Assembly: GCA_017467205.1 (NCBI GenBank)
Contig: JAFTSQ010000005.1
Coordinates: 1 to 64,000 of the forward strand
Origin: Clostridia bacterium
Lineage (GTDB): Bacteria > Bacillota_A > Clostridia > Oscillospirales > CAG-272
Direction of reading: 5' to 3'
DNA length: 64,000 nucleotides
A model generated the notes under the pieces. It was given only the letters and a program-made list of their open reading frames with translations. It was not told the DNA's origin and did not search any database. Made by a program: the position numbers and the translations under genes. How positions within the stretch are numbered: position 1 is the first letter of the stretch; every line of letters begins with the position of its first letter. Positions 16,221-24,676 of the stretch are shown here, in pieces.

Positions 16221-18128
16221 TCAAGACCTCTTTGCTTTATAAAAATCTACGAGTGAGGAAAGGCTCATAGGTGCGGCGTAGTGATACCCCTGTATCTTAT
16301 CAACGCCGTACGAGGTGAGCCTATGTACCTGCTCGGCGGTTTCAACTCCCTCGGCAATAACCGAAAGCCCTGAGGAGTGGAAGAAGCCCGTCAGCATTTT
16401 CACAAGCTCGGCGTTGCTGCCATTTACCGTGTCGGTCAGGCTCTTGTCGAGCTTGACTTGGTTGAAGGGCAGGAGCAAAAGGCAGTTGAAGTTCGAGAAT
16501 CCCGAGCCGAAATCGTCGAGGAAGAAGCGGTAGCCGCGACGGGATACGCTCTTCATAAGGTCGCGCGACAGCTCAAAGTTTTCAAGAATCGCTCGCTCGG
16601 TGAATTCAATGCAAATTCTTTCGTGGTCTATGCCGTAGCCGTCGACTATTTGGTCGAGCCGCTCTTCAAATCCCGCCTCAAGAAGCTGGCGCATCGGCAT
16701 ATTTATCGAAACGCTGACTCCGTCAAGCTCCGGTGTGACGGAAAGAATCCTGCAGGACTCCTCAAGAACAAACCAGGTGATAGGGTTTATCATATCCGCC
16801 CTCTCGGCTATCGGGATAAACTCGGCGGGACTGATGAACTCGCCCGTCGTATCGCGCAGACGGATAAGCGCCTCTATCGAGGAAAAACGCCCGTCCTCCA
16901 TACGCCGCACCGGCTGGAACCAGACCTCGTAGCCGTGCTCCTTGTCAACGACCTCAAGCTTGGATATAATATGTCTTCTGCGAAGCATGGCTTCAGTCAT
17001 TTCGGGGGTGTAAACGAGGTAGCTCTCCTTTGCCTCTGCCATAAGCTCCATTCCGTGCTGGATTTCCTCTAGGAAGAGGTAGGCATCTCTGCCGCACATT
17101 CGCATAGTGTGCTCCATAAGGTTGCATTCGAGGGCTATCACCTCGCCCTTGTAGCTGATGCCATCCTGCAAGAAGGTCGTGAGCCGCTCGAGGTTGCCCT
17201 CGTGCTCGCCCTTATTTTCAAGCGGGGTAGCTATGGCAAAGGTGGTGCTGTCAAGATGGAAGGTCGTGCTTTCGGGTATTCTGTTCTCAAGCCCGAATGC
17301 AAAGAGATAAAGTATTTCGTCGGACACGGTGTTGCCGTGCTTATGACTTATAGAGTCGAGATTTTTGAGTTGGATTACGTACGCCTTGAAGACCTTACCG
17401 GTCGCAAGGTGCTCTTCAACGAAGGAGAGGAATCTTTTGCGGTCGTTGAGGGTGGTGAGAGTGTTTCTTCCTGGGCGCTGGCTTTGGAAGTTGAGGTAAA
17501 TTACGGTGTCGACAAGCGACATAATAAGTCCGTTAAGCAAAACGTCGGGGAAGAGCAGCTGCAAAAGAGTGCAGCCGATAACTATCGGTACGCTTTGGAA
17601 TAAAGCGCGCTTGGTGAGCGAGGAAACGCTGCGGCGATTTCTTACGTAGCAGATAACGACGAGCAAAAGCTGAATGAATGCGACGAGATAGCCTATCCAA
17701 TAAATAGGTCCGCGACAGTAATTTCCGCCCTCGTCGATGTAGAAAATCCAGCCGGTAAAAATGTTTGCCACTATCAAGGTGAAATAGATAGAGGAAACCG
17801 AATTGAGCATAACGATAGCTCGCTTCATACAGTGGTCATCGTACACGTGCTCGAGTATTTTAGTGAATAATACCATTGCGATTCCCGCAGTGGTGAAGAT
17901 ATTGACGGCGAAATAAGCCGAGTTGGTAACGATATGTACCCACGGCGGAATACCCGGCACGGAGAGAATTGAGGTTGCAAAAATATCAAGTGCCGAGGTT
18001 GCTAGGGTGAGTATCAGAACAAGCGCGAAATACTTGCTCGTCTTCGATGGGAAATACTTAGAGTCAAAGAAGAATAAGCAGAGTATAAGCACAAGACCTA
18101 TGGCAAAATAGTTGCCTATCAGAATCAT
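16221..18128 (-). CDS. Membrane EAL-domain phosphodiesterase with degenerate GGDEF
   Basis: A 635-aa protein from the ATG at 18128, preferred over an upstream ATG because GGGAGG lies 6-7 nt before it. Six to seven N-terminal helices (about 1-215) resemble those of the GGDEF protein at 2294. A GGDEF-like domain follows with HLDSTTFA in place of GGDEF, so it has no cyclase activity. The EAL domain keeps EAL (IEALIRLR), INM, EFTER, DDFGSGFSNF, VKLDK and AEGVE, so phosphodiesterase activity is expected. It is convergent to the fibre operon and likely monocistronic. It adds a further opposing enzyme to the local c-di-GMP circuit. Confidence 0.92.
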   Translation of the reverse strand: MILIGNYFAIGLVLILCLFFFDSKYFPSKTSKYFALVLILTLATSALDIFATSILSVPGIPPWVHIVTNSAYFAVNIFTTAGIAMVLFTKILEHVYDDHCMKRAIVMLNSVSSIYFTLIVANIFTGWIFYIDEGGNYCRGPIYWIGYLVAFIQLLLVVICYVRNRRSVSSLTKRALFQSVPIVIGCTLLQLLFPDVLLNGLIMSLVDTVIYLNFQSQRPGRNTLTTLNDRKRFLSFVEEHLATGKVFKAYVIQLKNLDSISHKHGNTVSDEILYLFAFGLENRIPESTTFHLDSTTFAIATPLENKGEHEGNLERLTTFLQDGISYKGEVIALECNLMEHTMRMCGRDAYLFLEEIQHGMELMAEAKESYLVYTPEMTEAMLRRRHIISKLEVVDKEHGYEVWFQPVRRMEDGRFSSIEALIRLRDTTGEFISPAEFIPIAERADMINPITWFVLEESCRILSVTPELDGVSVSINMPMRQLLEAGFEERLDQIVDGYGIDHERICIEFTERAILENFELSRDLMKSVSRRGYRFFLDDFGSGFSNFNCLLLLPFNQVKLDKSLTDTVNGSNAELVKMLTGFFHSSGLSVIAEGVETAEQVHRLTSYGVDKIQGYHYAAPMSLSSLVDFYKAKRS

Positions 18129-18338
18129 AAAGTGCCTCCCGTTGCACGAAAATCGATATTCTTTGGCATTCATTTGGCATTATAGCACATTGATAAAAGC
18201 TTGTCAATAGGTGCTTTTTCGCATTTTTGCAAAGAAAAGTGGGAAAGAGGGATCATTTTTTATTGGAAAACAAGGAAAAATTAGGTAGTTTGCACAAAAA
18301 CTGAGCGAAAATATGTGTCGAAAAAAAGCGGAAAAAGG

Positions 18339-18367
18339 TTGACTCCGGTCGTCCTTTGTGGTACAAT
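18339..18367 (+). promoter_or_regulatory. Promoter of the uracil uptake operon
   Basis: TTGACT (18339-18344), a 17-bp spacer and TACAAT (18362-18367). Confidence 0.8.
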
Positions 18368-18381
18368 TACAGAGGAGAAGA

Positions 18382-18434
18382 ACCAAAAGTGTGGGAACTG
18401 TTATGCGTGCGTTTTCTGGCTTTTGGTCTTTTTT
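18382..18434 (+). promoter_or_regulatory. Candidate transcription attenuator before uraA
   Basis: In the leader, ACCAAAAG (18382-18389) pairs perfectly with CTTTTGGT (18420-18427), and six T's follow after one base. The hairpin lies about 30 nt before the TTG start and its large internal loop (about 30 nt) could hold a regulator site. In Bacillota such leaders of pyrimidine genes are often PyrR-controlled, but I cannot fit the PyrR loop consensus with confidence. Confidence 0.6.
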
Positions 18435-18463
18435 ACGAAATAATTTTTTGGAGGAAGTGTAAA

Positions 18464-19888
18464 TTGGCTAACAAATTAGTTTACGACATTCACGACAGAC
18501 CCAAGTTTAGCAAGCTTATAGTGTTCGCTATTCAGCAGCTGCTTGCTATTATGGCAGCCACCATTGCTGTTCCTGCCATCGTCGGTAACGGTATGTCCGC
18601 ATCTGCAGCTCTCTTCGGCGCAGGCGTCGGCACTATCGTATATCAGCTCTTCACCAAGTTCAAGAGCCCAGTGTTCCTCGGCTCATCCTTTGCCTTCATC
18701 GGCTCGATGGTTGCGGCATTCGCGGGAGCGACATCTATGTCACTCGGATATCTCGGACTTATCATCGGTGCTATTTTTGCAGGCCTTGTTTACGTCATTA
18801 TCGCTCTCGTCGTTAAGTTCGTCGGCGTTGCTTGGATAAACAAGCTTATGCCTGCGGCAGTTATCGGCCCGACGGTTGCTCTTATAGGTCTTTCGCTCTC
18901 GGGCGCGGCGATTAAGGACGTATTCTCCTACGGTCCTACCGATTCGAACGGCTCGTTCATTATGTCTACGAATCTCTGGCTTTCCTTTATCTGCGCTATG
19001 GTTACTCTCATAGTCGTAATTCTTTGCTCGACCTACGGCAAGAAGATGGTCAAGCTCATCCCCTTCATCATCGGTATCCTTGCAGGATACGCAGTAGCTC
19101 TTATCTTCACCGTAATCGGTTATGCGGCAAGCGTTGATGCGCTTAAGGTTATTGATTTTGCTCCCTTCAAGGCGCTAGTTGCGGACGGTGTTTCGGTAAC
19201 CACCTTCCTTTCCTTGCCCGATTTCACCTTTATAGAAGCCTTCAAGGGCTTCGCTGATTTCGAGTGGAGCTACGTTGCAACCATTGCAGTTGCTTATATT
19301 CCCGTTGCATTCGTTGTTTTCGCGGAGCACATCGCAGACCACAAGAACCTTTCCTCTATTATCGGTAAGGACCTTCTCACCGAGCCCGGTCTTGATAAGA
19401 CCCTCCTTGGTGACGGCGTTGGCTCTATTGCAGGTGCATTCTTCGGCGGATGCCCCAACACTACCTACGGTGAGTCTGTCGGATGCGTTGCTATTACGAG
19501 AAACGCATCGGTTGCTACCATAACCACCACCGCTATTATGGCAGTGCTTATTTCCTTCATCTCTCCCTTCGTTGCATTCCTTGATTCGATTCCCGGTTGC
19601 GTAATGGGCGGCGTTTGCATCACCCTTTACGGCTTCATTGCGGTTTCCGGTCTTAAGATGATTCAGAAGGTTGACCTTGAGGACAATGCAAATCTCTTCA
19701 CCGTTTCGGTTATACTTATTTCGGGTATCGGCGGTATGGCTATGGCTATCGGTAAGGTAACCATCACCGCAATTGCGTGCGCACTTATCCTCGGTATCAT
19801 CGTCAACGTTCTTCTTAACAAGTTCAAGAAGAATGAGCCTGCCGAGGCAGAAGAGGAAGAAACGGTAAATACTCAAGAAGAGGCATAA
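18464..19888 (+). CDS. uraA: Uracil permease (NCS2 family)
   Basis: A 474-aa polytopic membrane protein of the nucleobase:cation symporter-2 family, about 12-14 helices. The TTG at 18464 is chosen because GGAGGAAGT lies just before it and because MANKLVYDIHDRPK is the usual N-terminus of bacterial uracil permeases; the longer reading would run through the attenuator. The TYGESVGCVAITR segment is the family's substrate-site helix 10 motif, and PVAFVVFAEHIADH is the helix 8 motif. It is followed after 2 nt by upp, the standard uptake-and-salvage pairing. A Glu/Gln-rich tail ends the protein. Uracil is favoured over xanthine by context. Confidence 0.92.
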   Translation: MANKLVYDIHDRPKFSKLIVFAIQQLLAIMAATIAVPAIVGNGMSASAALFGAGVGTIVYQLFTKFKSPVFLGSSFAFIGSMVAAFAGATSMSLGYLGLIIGAIFAGLVYVIIALVVKFVGVAWINKLMPAAVIGPTVALIGLSLSGAAIKDVFSYGPTDSNGSFIMSTNLWLSFICAMVTLIVVILCSTYGKKMVKLIPFIIGILAGYAVALIFTVIGYAASVDALKVIDFAPFKALVADGVSVTTFLSLPDFTFIEAFKGFADFEWSYVATIAVAYIPVAFVVFAEHIADHKNLSSIIGKDLLTEPGLDKTLLGDGVGSIAGAFFGGCPNTTYGESVGCVAITRNASVATITTTAIMAVLISFISPFVAFLDSIPGCVMGGVCITLYGFIAVSGLKMIQKVDLEDNANLFTVSVILISGIGGMAMAIGKVTITAIACALILGIIVNVLLNKFKKNEPAEAEEEETVNTQEEA

Positions 19889-19890
19889 GA

Positions 19891-20532
19891 ATGAAAAATT
19901 ACGATAACGTGGTCATTTTCGACCACCCGCTTATAAAGCATAAAATAGCAATCCTTCGCGATAAGGGAACGAGTATGAAGGAGTTCCGCGAGCTCGTGGA
20001 GGAGATAACCACCCTTATGACCTACGAATCCTTGAAGGATGGCGTGCCCACCGAGGAGCGCATTGTTGAAACGCCCCTTGAGGTATGCACCCAGCAGGTC
20101 GTAAAGGATAACGCGATAGCGATAGTTCCCATCCTGCGCGCAGGACTTGGAATGGTAAACGGAATTCACGTTCTGTTCCCCTCGGCAAGAGTCGGACATA
20201 TCGGTATGTATCGCGACGAGGAAACATTCGAGCCGAAATCCTACTATTGCAAGCTCCCCGAGGATATCGAGAACAAGCTCGTTTTGGTAGTTGACCCGAT
20301 GCTTGCTACGGGCGGCAGCGCTTGTGACGCTATCAAGCTTCTCAAGGACAGGGGCTGTAAGCACATCAAGTTCATGGCTATTATTGGAGCGCCCGAGGGC
20401 GTTTCGAAGGTAGCGGAGGCGCATCCGGACGTAAACATCTACGTTTCAACTCTCGATAGATGCCTCAATGAGCACGCCTACATTCTTCCCGGTCTTGGAG
20501 ATGCGGGTGATAGGCTCTTCGGCACAAAGTAA
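19891..20532 (+). CDS. upp: Uracil phosphoribosyltransferase
   Basis: A 213-aa enzyme converting uracil and PRPP to UMP. Hallmarks are HPLIKHKIAILRDKGT near the N-terminus, ILRAGLGMVNG, YYCKLPEDIENK, the PRPP-binding loop VDPMLATGGSA and the uracil-binding C-terminal ILPGLGDAGDRLFGTK. Length and motifs are complete. It begins 2 nt after uraA and ends at a 19-bp terminator, so the two form a closed salvage operon. Confidence 0.97.
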   Translation: MKNYDNVVIFDHPLIKHKIAILRDKGTSMKEFRELVEEITTLMTYESLKDGVPTEERIVETPLEVCTQQVVKDNAIAIVPILRAGLGMVNGIHVLFPSARVGHIGMYRDEETFEPKSYYCKLPEDIENKLVLVVDPMLATGGSACDAIKLLKDRGCKHIKFMAIIGAPEGVSKVAEAHPDVNIYVSTLDRCLNEHAYILPGLGDAGDRLFGTK

Positions 20533-20533
20533 T

Positions 20534-20575
20534 ACAAGAAAATCCCGACGGAATTTTCCGTCGGGATTTTCTTGT
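20534..20575. terminator. Bidirectional terminator after upp
   Basis: A perfect 19-bp inverted repeat (ACAAGAAAATCCCGACGGA and complement) with a 4-nt loop has A/T tracts within both arms, so it can act on both strands. Bases 20590-20632 then carry a small repeat (AGGGACAGTCGAGGACGCCT GTCCCTAC) also seen in variant form at about 2024-2053. Confidence 0.93.
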
Positions 20576-20667
20576 ATAATGAAAACCACGCGATAGTCGC
20601 AGGGACAGTCGAGGACGCCTGTCCCTACGTTCTATATCTTTAGAGTTTTGCGTGAAAACGAAATTTA

Positions 20668-22263
20668 TTAAGCAAGTGCTACCTTGTGAGCGCCGGCAGG
20701 AACAAAGACGAGGTATATCTTCTCGCCGGACGCGTACTTCTCCTGGCATATTGCGTCAGCTCCGTCAAGCGTCAGTGCCTTGCCGCAGAAGCTCTTGGGA
20801 AGGCGTACGAGCAGGGGCGTGTCGCATTTTACGCTGATAGAAGCTCCGTCACAGCACACGCTCGCATTCGCTCGAGCCAGCCAGAAATCCGCAATTTTGT
20901 TAGTCGTGGAGTAGCTTATGTTGTAGCCACGCTCCTTCGCGCGAGTGCGAAGCGTGCTGATAGCACGGAGCGCGCCCTCGCGCTCGGGTGAGCCCTCGCG
21001 CAGATAGTGCGGATGGATGAAGAACTGACCGAATCTGCCGTAACGGACCATATCGTCGACGTACCTTACAACCTTTTCCGTGCTGTCGGTGGCTTTGTAA
21101 ATGCGGGGCTCGTAGTAGGTTACGGGTATCTCCATCGTCGAAAGCTGTGCGTTGGAGTGCTCTGCGTCGTCAAGGCTGAAGCGCGGGAATGCCGTGCCGA
21201 AGGTGTGGCCGTACAAATCAAAGGCGTTGATATTTTCGGGGTTGAAATGACCGCACTTTCCGTTGTCGGCAACTATGCCGCACGCCTCAAACCAACGAAG
21301 CCTTTCTGCCGTGCTTCCGTTTTGAATGAAGCAATGGTTTGTGTTGGTGTGGGGGTGAGTGCCGTGAAGCTTGGTGAAAAGGTCGACCTGCGTCTTAAGG
21401 CTCTCAAGGGAGTAGCTTACTCCGATAAAGTTCATATGCAGAGCAACCTCGCAGCCGTAGCTAAGGAGCTTTTCGTAATCACGCTTGTCGTACACGAAAG
21501 CGTCGCGACTGCTGTTTGGCATTGCGTTGATATGGTAGGGAAGACCAAGGTCGAACATCGTCTTTGCTGCGCTGAGGTTGAAATCGCGGGAGGAGCAGTC
21601 GTCGTCGCCCGAGATATGCATAACCGCATCGGGTGAGGTGCCACTGTCGGTCGGGGGAAGACGCCAGATTGCAGCAGCTCCGGCTTCTATGAGGAATTCC
21701 TCGAGCACGCCAACGAGGATATCGTTATACGCGCTCTGACCGAGGCCGTCGAGCGGTCTTGTATCCGGCGTTCTGCCGGTGTAGAAATAACCGGGGAGCT
21801 TTTCCGGCAAAAGACCGTCCTCGCTGAACCAAACGGTTGCCGCAAGGTCAAAGCAGAACTCAAGCGAGCGCTCGCCCTTGACTATTGCGGGAATCTCTAT
21901 TCCGTCACAGTCGACTGCGTAGGCAATTATCTTGCCCTGTGTTCTCGGTTTGACGAACGGAACGAAAACGGGCAGACGCTCCTCGCCTAAAATAACGTGA
22001 GCAAACACCTCTTTGGTGCGCCTTGGCGCATCCTTTGCCGAGTCGAAATAAACGGTGTAGCAGTCGGGGGGCGTGTCGAGTTTTTGCGCTACTGCAATGA
22101 GTATATCGTCGCGGCAAAGCCCGCCGAGCTCGCCTTTGGAGATGGGATTTGCGCTGATGCCCATATACTTTGCAAGTTGTGGGATATAAGCCGCCGTGTA
22201 GTCAAGCCCTTCGGAGTTCAAGCGGCGATGCTCTTCGCCGTCGTAGAGATAATATATCTTCAT
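20668..22263 (-). CDS. Polysaccharide-deacetylase-like protein
   Basis: A 531-aa soluble protein. A central region has HISGDDDCSS, placed like the metal-binding TFDDG of NodB-type deacetylases, then VALHMNF and TNTNHCF, and a late FGQFFIHPHYL, resembling the histidine motifs of that fold. The N-terminal 200 residues and a C-terminal beta-rich segment (about 470-531) are not recognised. It follows the Gfo/Idh/MocA oxidoreductase by 26 nt in the same operon, so sugar or glycan modification is likely. No signal peptide is seen, so it probably acts on an internalised sugar. The deacetylase fold is a moderate call and the metal ligands are atypical. Confidence 0.55.
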   Translation of the reverse strand: MKIYYLYDGEEHRRLNSEGLDYTAAYIPQLAKYMGISANPISKGELGGLCRDDILIAVAQKLDTPPDCYTVYFDSAKDAPRRTKEVFAHVILGEERLPVFVPFVKPRTQGKIIAYAVDCDGIEIPAIVKGERSLEFCFDLAATVWFSEDGLLPEKLPGYFYTGRTPDTRPLDGLGQSAYNDILVGVLEEFLIEAGAAAIWRLPPTDSGTSPDAVMHISGDDDCSSRDFNLSAAKTMFDLGLPYHINAMPNSSRDAFVYDKRDYEKLLSYGCEVALHMNFIGVSYSLESLKTQVDLFTKLHGTHPHTNTNHCFIQNGSTAERLRWFEACGIVADNGKCGHFNPENINAFDLYGHTFGTAFPRFSLDDAEHSNAQLSTMEIPVTYYEPRIYKATDSTEKVVRYVDDMVRYGRFGQFFIHPHYLREGSPEREGALRAISTLRTRAKERGYNISYSTTNKIADFWLARANASVCCDGASISVKCDTPLLVRLPKSFCGKALTLDGADAICQEKYASGEKIYLVFVPAGAHKVALA

Positions 22264-22289
22264 AGCTTTCTCCTAAAATTCGGAATAGA

Positions 22290-23450
22290 TCAGATTCTGA
22301 AATCCGGAACCTCTATCATTTCGCCGCCGCGGCGCGCCGACTCTGCCGCAAGGATTGCGGGCGCTGCGGTTTCAACGGCACGGTAAACGTCCATAGGAGG
22401 CGTTTTGTCGTTGAGGATTGCGTCCATAAAGTAGTACATAGGATAGTAGTCAGCGCCGCCGTGAGATGCGTTCTTGAACTCTGCGGGTGCTTCGGCGTCT
22501 GCCGTTGACCATTCCGGGTGCTCCGACCAATCCTCGCCGTGAACGTACATTTTAGGATTGTCGAGGGTGGAGCGCGACCATTCAACAGTCCTGTTCGTGC
22601 CCTTTACCTGATACCAGTGCGCGCTCGTGCCCTGCTTTTTGCCGAAGGGGGTAGTGAAGCCTGCGCGCAGGCAGAAGACTGCGTCGTTTGAGTTGTGCAT
22701 TATAGCGCATTCAAGGTCGCGGACGTTAAAGCCGTCGGCATAATAGCTTCCGGGCTTCGTTCCCATACAGCTGACGCGGGTGATTCTTCCGCCGGTGATG
22801 GAGAGAAGGGGAGAGAGCTCGTGAGGCATATACCAAATAGGGTCTTCAAAGGCGCGATAACGCCAGGTGGGCTCGTATTCGGGGTTGTTGTGGTATGAGG
22901 GGTCGTCAGTCCAGACGTGAGTTCCGGTATTCTTGTTGCGGAAATAGTCCCACCTCTGTTCAAAGTGAAGGTACTCGCCCTCTGCGTAGTATATCTTACC
23001 GAACTCGCCGCGCTCTGCCATCTCGCGCCACTTCTTAATGAAGTTCCAATAGCGAGTCTGCTCTGCGAGCTGGTACTTAACGCCGTTTTTGCGAACGGCA
23101 TTTACAAGGCTGTAGCACTGGTCGATGGTGTAAGCCGCAGGGACTTCGGTCATAACGTGAATGCCTTTGTCCATCTCGGCAACTGCGTAGTCGACTTGAA
23201 TATCGGGGTCGCAGGTGATCATAATGGCGTCGTACTTTGCGTCCTTAACCATTGCCTCGTAGGAAGAATAGAGCTTGGGCTCGCAGCCGTAGACTTCCTT
23301 GAGCTTATCTCTTGCCATCTCGGGAAGTCCGTCTGCGATATCGCAAAGGGCAACAACCTCCATATTGGGATGCTGCATATAGATGTTTCCGAGAGAGCGC
23401 CAACGCGGTCCTGTACCGAGTACGGCAAAACGAATTTTACGATCAAGCAT
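22290..23450 (-). CDS. Gfo/Idh/MocA-family oxidoreductase
   Basis: A 386-aa NAD(P)-dependent enzyme. The ATG at 23450 is used because GGAGG lies 8 nt before it. The Rossmann start is FAVLGTGPRWRSLGN, then VVALCDIAD, and EVPAAYTIDQCYSL corresponds to the conserved E-K-P segment, with Ala replacing the usual catalytic Lys. The C-terminal half is the family's alpha/beta substrate domain. It is divergent from an AraC regulator 117 nt away, which probably controls it, and precedes the deacetylase-like gene. The EVPAA variant suggests an altered mechanism, as in some family members acting on unusual sugars or inositols. Confidence 0.85.
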   Translation of the reverse strand: MLDRKIRFAVLGTGPRWRSLGNIYMQHPNMEVVALCDIADGLPEMARDKLKEVYGCEPKLYSSYEAMVKDAKYDAIMITCDPDIQVDYAVAEMDKGIHVMTEVPAAYTIDQCYSLVNAVRKNGVKYQLAEQTRYWNFIKKWREMAERGEFGKIYYAEGEYLHFEQRWDYFRNKNTGTHVWTDDPSYHNNPEYEPTWRYRAFEDPIWYMPHELSPLLSITGGRITRVSCMGTKPGSYYADGFNVRDLECAIMHNSNDAVFCLRAGFTTPFGKKQGTSAHWYQVKGTNRTVEWSRSTLDNPKMYVHGEDWSEHPEWSTADAEAPAEFKNASHGGADYYPMYYFMDAILNDKTPPMDVYRAVETAAPAILAAESARRGGEMIEVPDFRI

Positions 23451-23567
23451 AATTAATACCTCCAATATTGACTTTTGTATGCTCTAATGCTATAATAAAT
23501 CATAAATATCAAAAAATCAATGCGTAATTGGTCGCTTTTTTTGAGAATTTGGTCGCGGAGGAAAAAT

Positions 23568-24386
23568 ATGGCGCACACACCCACCCTCGTCTTGCCCGTG
23601 CTTAATATCGACCGTATTTACACGGCGTTCGTCCAGACCTACGACGGACAGTTCGACTTCCCCGGCGAGTACCACGATATGTGGGAGCTCGGCTGTGTTT
23701 TGTCGGGAAAGGCGGGCATAACCTCGGGCACGGAAATATACGATATGTCAGAGTACGACTTGGTAATACATCCCCGAGGCGTCTTTCACGCCGCGTGGGC
23801 AAAGGGTGGCGAGCGGCTCACGATACTCACCGTCAGCTTTCTCGGTAGCGGAGTTGAAAGATTCGTTCCGACGGGCAAGTTCATTCCGACCGAGTGGGAG
23901 GTTTCGATTATCAAGCTTTTGGTAAGAGAGATTTCGGTGCAGTCTGACAAGAACGCAACGGGAAGGCAGAAAAGAGATGGCGGGCAGATGCTGAAAAATT
24001 TGCTCGAGTCGCTCTTTTTATCGCTCTATCGCCGTAAGGGCGAGAGCGCTCTACCGGATGCGGACAGGGCGGCATCCCGCTTTGCCGAGGTCGCGACCTA
24101 TCTTGAGAAAAACGTCGACCGCGCCCTGACTACCGAGGCAATTTGCACTGAGTGCGCAATTGGCAGAACGGTCTTGAAGGAGCTTTTCCACGCCTTTACG
24201 GGCGCGGGCGTGATGAAATACTACAACTGCCTGCGCATCCGCCGCGCCACCGCCCTCGTCGCCGAGGGGCTCTCGATGGCGGAGATAGCAGAAATAATGC
24301 ACTTTTCCTCGCAGAGCTATTTTTCCGCCTTCTTCCGCCGCGAAACCGGCGCACCGCCGATGAGGTATAGGAGCATAGGGAAATAA
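23568..24386 (+). CDS. AraC-family transcriptional regulator
   Basis: A 272-aa regulator from the ATG at 23568, preceded by GGAGGAAAAAT. The N-terminal cupin (YHDMWELGCVLSGKAG, then HPRGVFHAAW) is a sugar-sensor type. The C-terminal HTH pair (about 170-270) includes TTEAICTECAIGRTVLKELF and MAEIAEIMHFSSQSYFSAFF, ending GAPPMRYRS. It is transcribed divergently from the oxidoreductase/deacetylase operon, which is its likely target. Confidence 0.92.
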   Translation: MAHTPTLVLPVLNIDRIYTAFVQTYDGQFDFPGEYHDMWELGCVLSGKAGITSGTEIYDMSEYDLVIHPRGVFHAAWAKGGERLTILTVSFLGSGVERFVPTGKFIPTEWEVSIIKLLVREISVQSDKNATGRQKRDGGQMLKNLLESLFLSLYRRKGESALPDADRAASRFAEVATYLEKNVDRALTTEAICTECAIGRTVLKELFHAFTGAGVMKYYNCLRIRRATALVAEGLSMAEIAEIMHFSSQSYFSAFFRRETGAPPMRYRSIGK

Positions 24387-24437
24387 CCGCATATAAAACG
24401 CAAGCCGAGCCTTTCATAGAGCAGGACTTGATTTCCT

Positions 24438-24602
24438 GCGAGATCCCGATGCTATGCATCGCCCTACGGGTTCGACTTCGTTCCGCCGCCCGTGTCATCC
24501 TGAGCGGAGGGCAAAGCCAGTAGTCGAACTGCGGAGCAGTGCTCGGCGTAAGACGATTAGGATCTCGGGCGGAACTCCGCTCAAGATGACACGCAGGGTG
24601 AA
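24438..24602. repeat. Composite palindromic repeat ('TCATCCTGAGCG' family)
   Basis: GCGAGATCCCGATGCTATGC opens the element and TCGGGCGGAACTCCGCTCAA, GATGACACGCAGG closes it. GTGTCATCCTGAGCGGAG pairs with CTCCGCTCAAGATGACAC across about 100 nt. A related 'TCATTCTGAGCG...CTCAGGATGAC' element is at 52034-52232. No gene is evident in this gap. Confidence 0.75.
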
Positions 24603-24618
24603 ACACCTACCGAAAATC

Positions 24619-24653
24619 AAAAGGAGCACGAACAATTTGATCGTGCTCCTTTT
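24619..24653. terminator. Bidirectional terminator by the fucO-like gene
   Basis: AAAAGGAGCACGA pairs with TCGTGCTCCTTTT around a 9-nt loop. It terminates the minus-strand dehydrogenase and can serve the plus-strand AraC gene. Confidence 0.8.
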
Positions 24654-24676
24654 GGCGCATCTTGTATGCAAGATTA

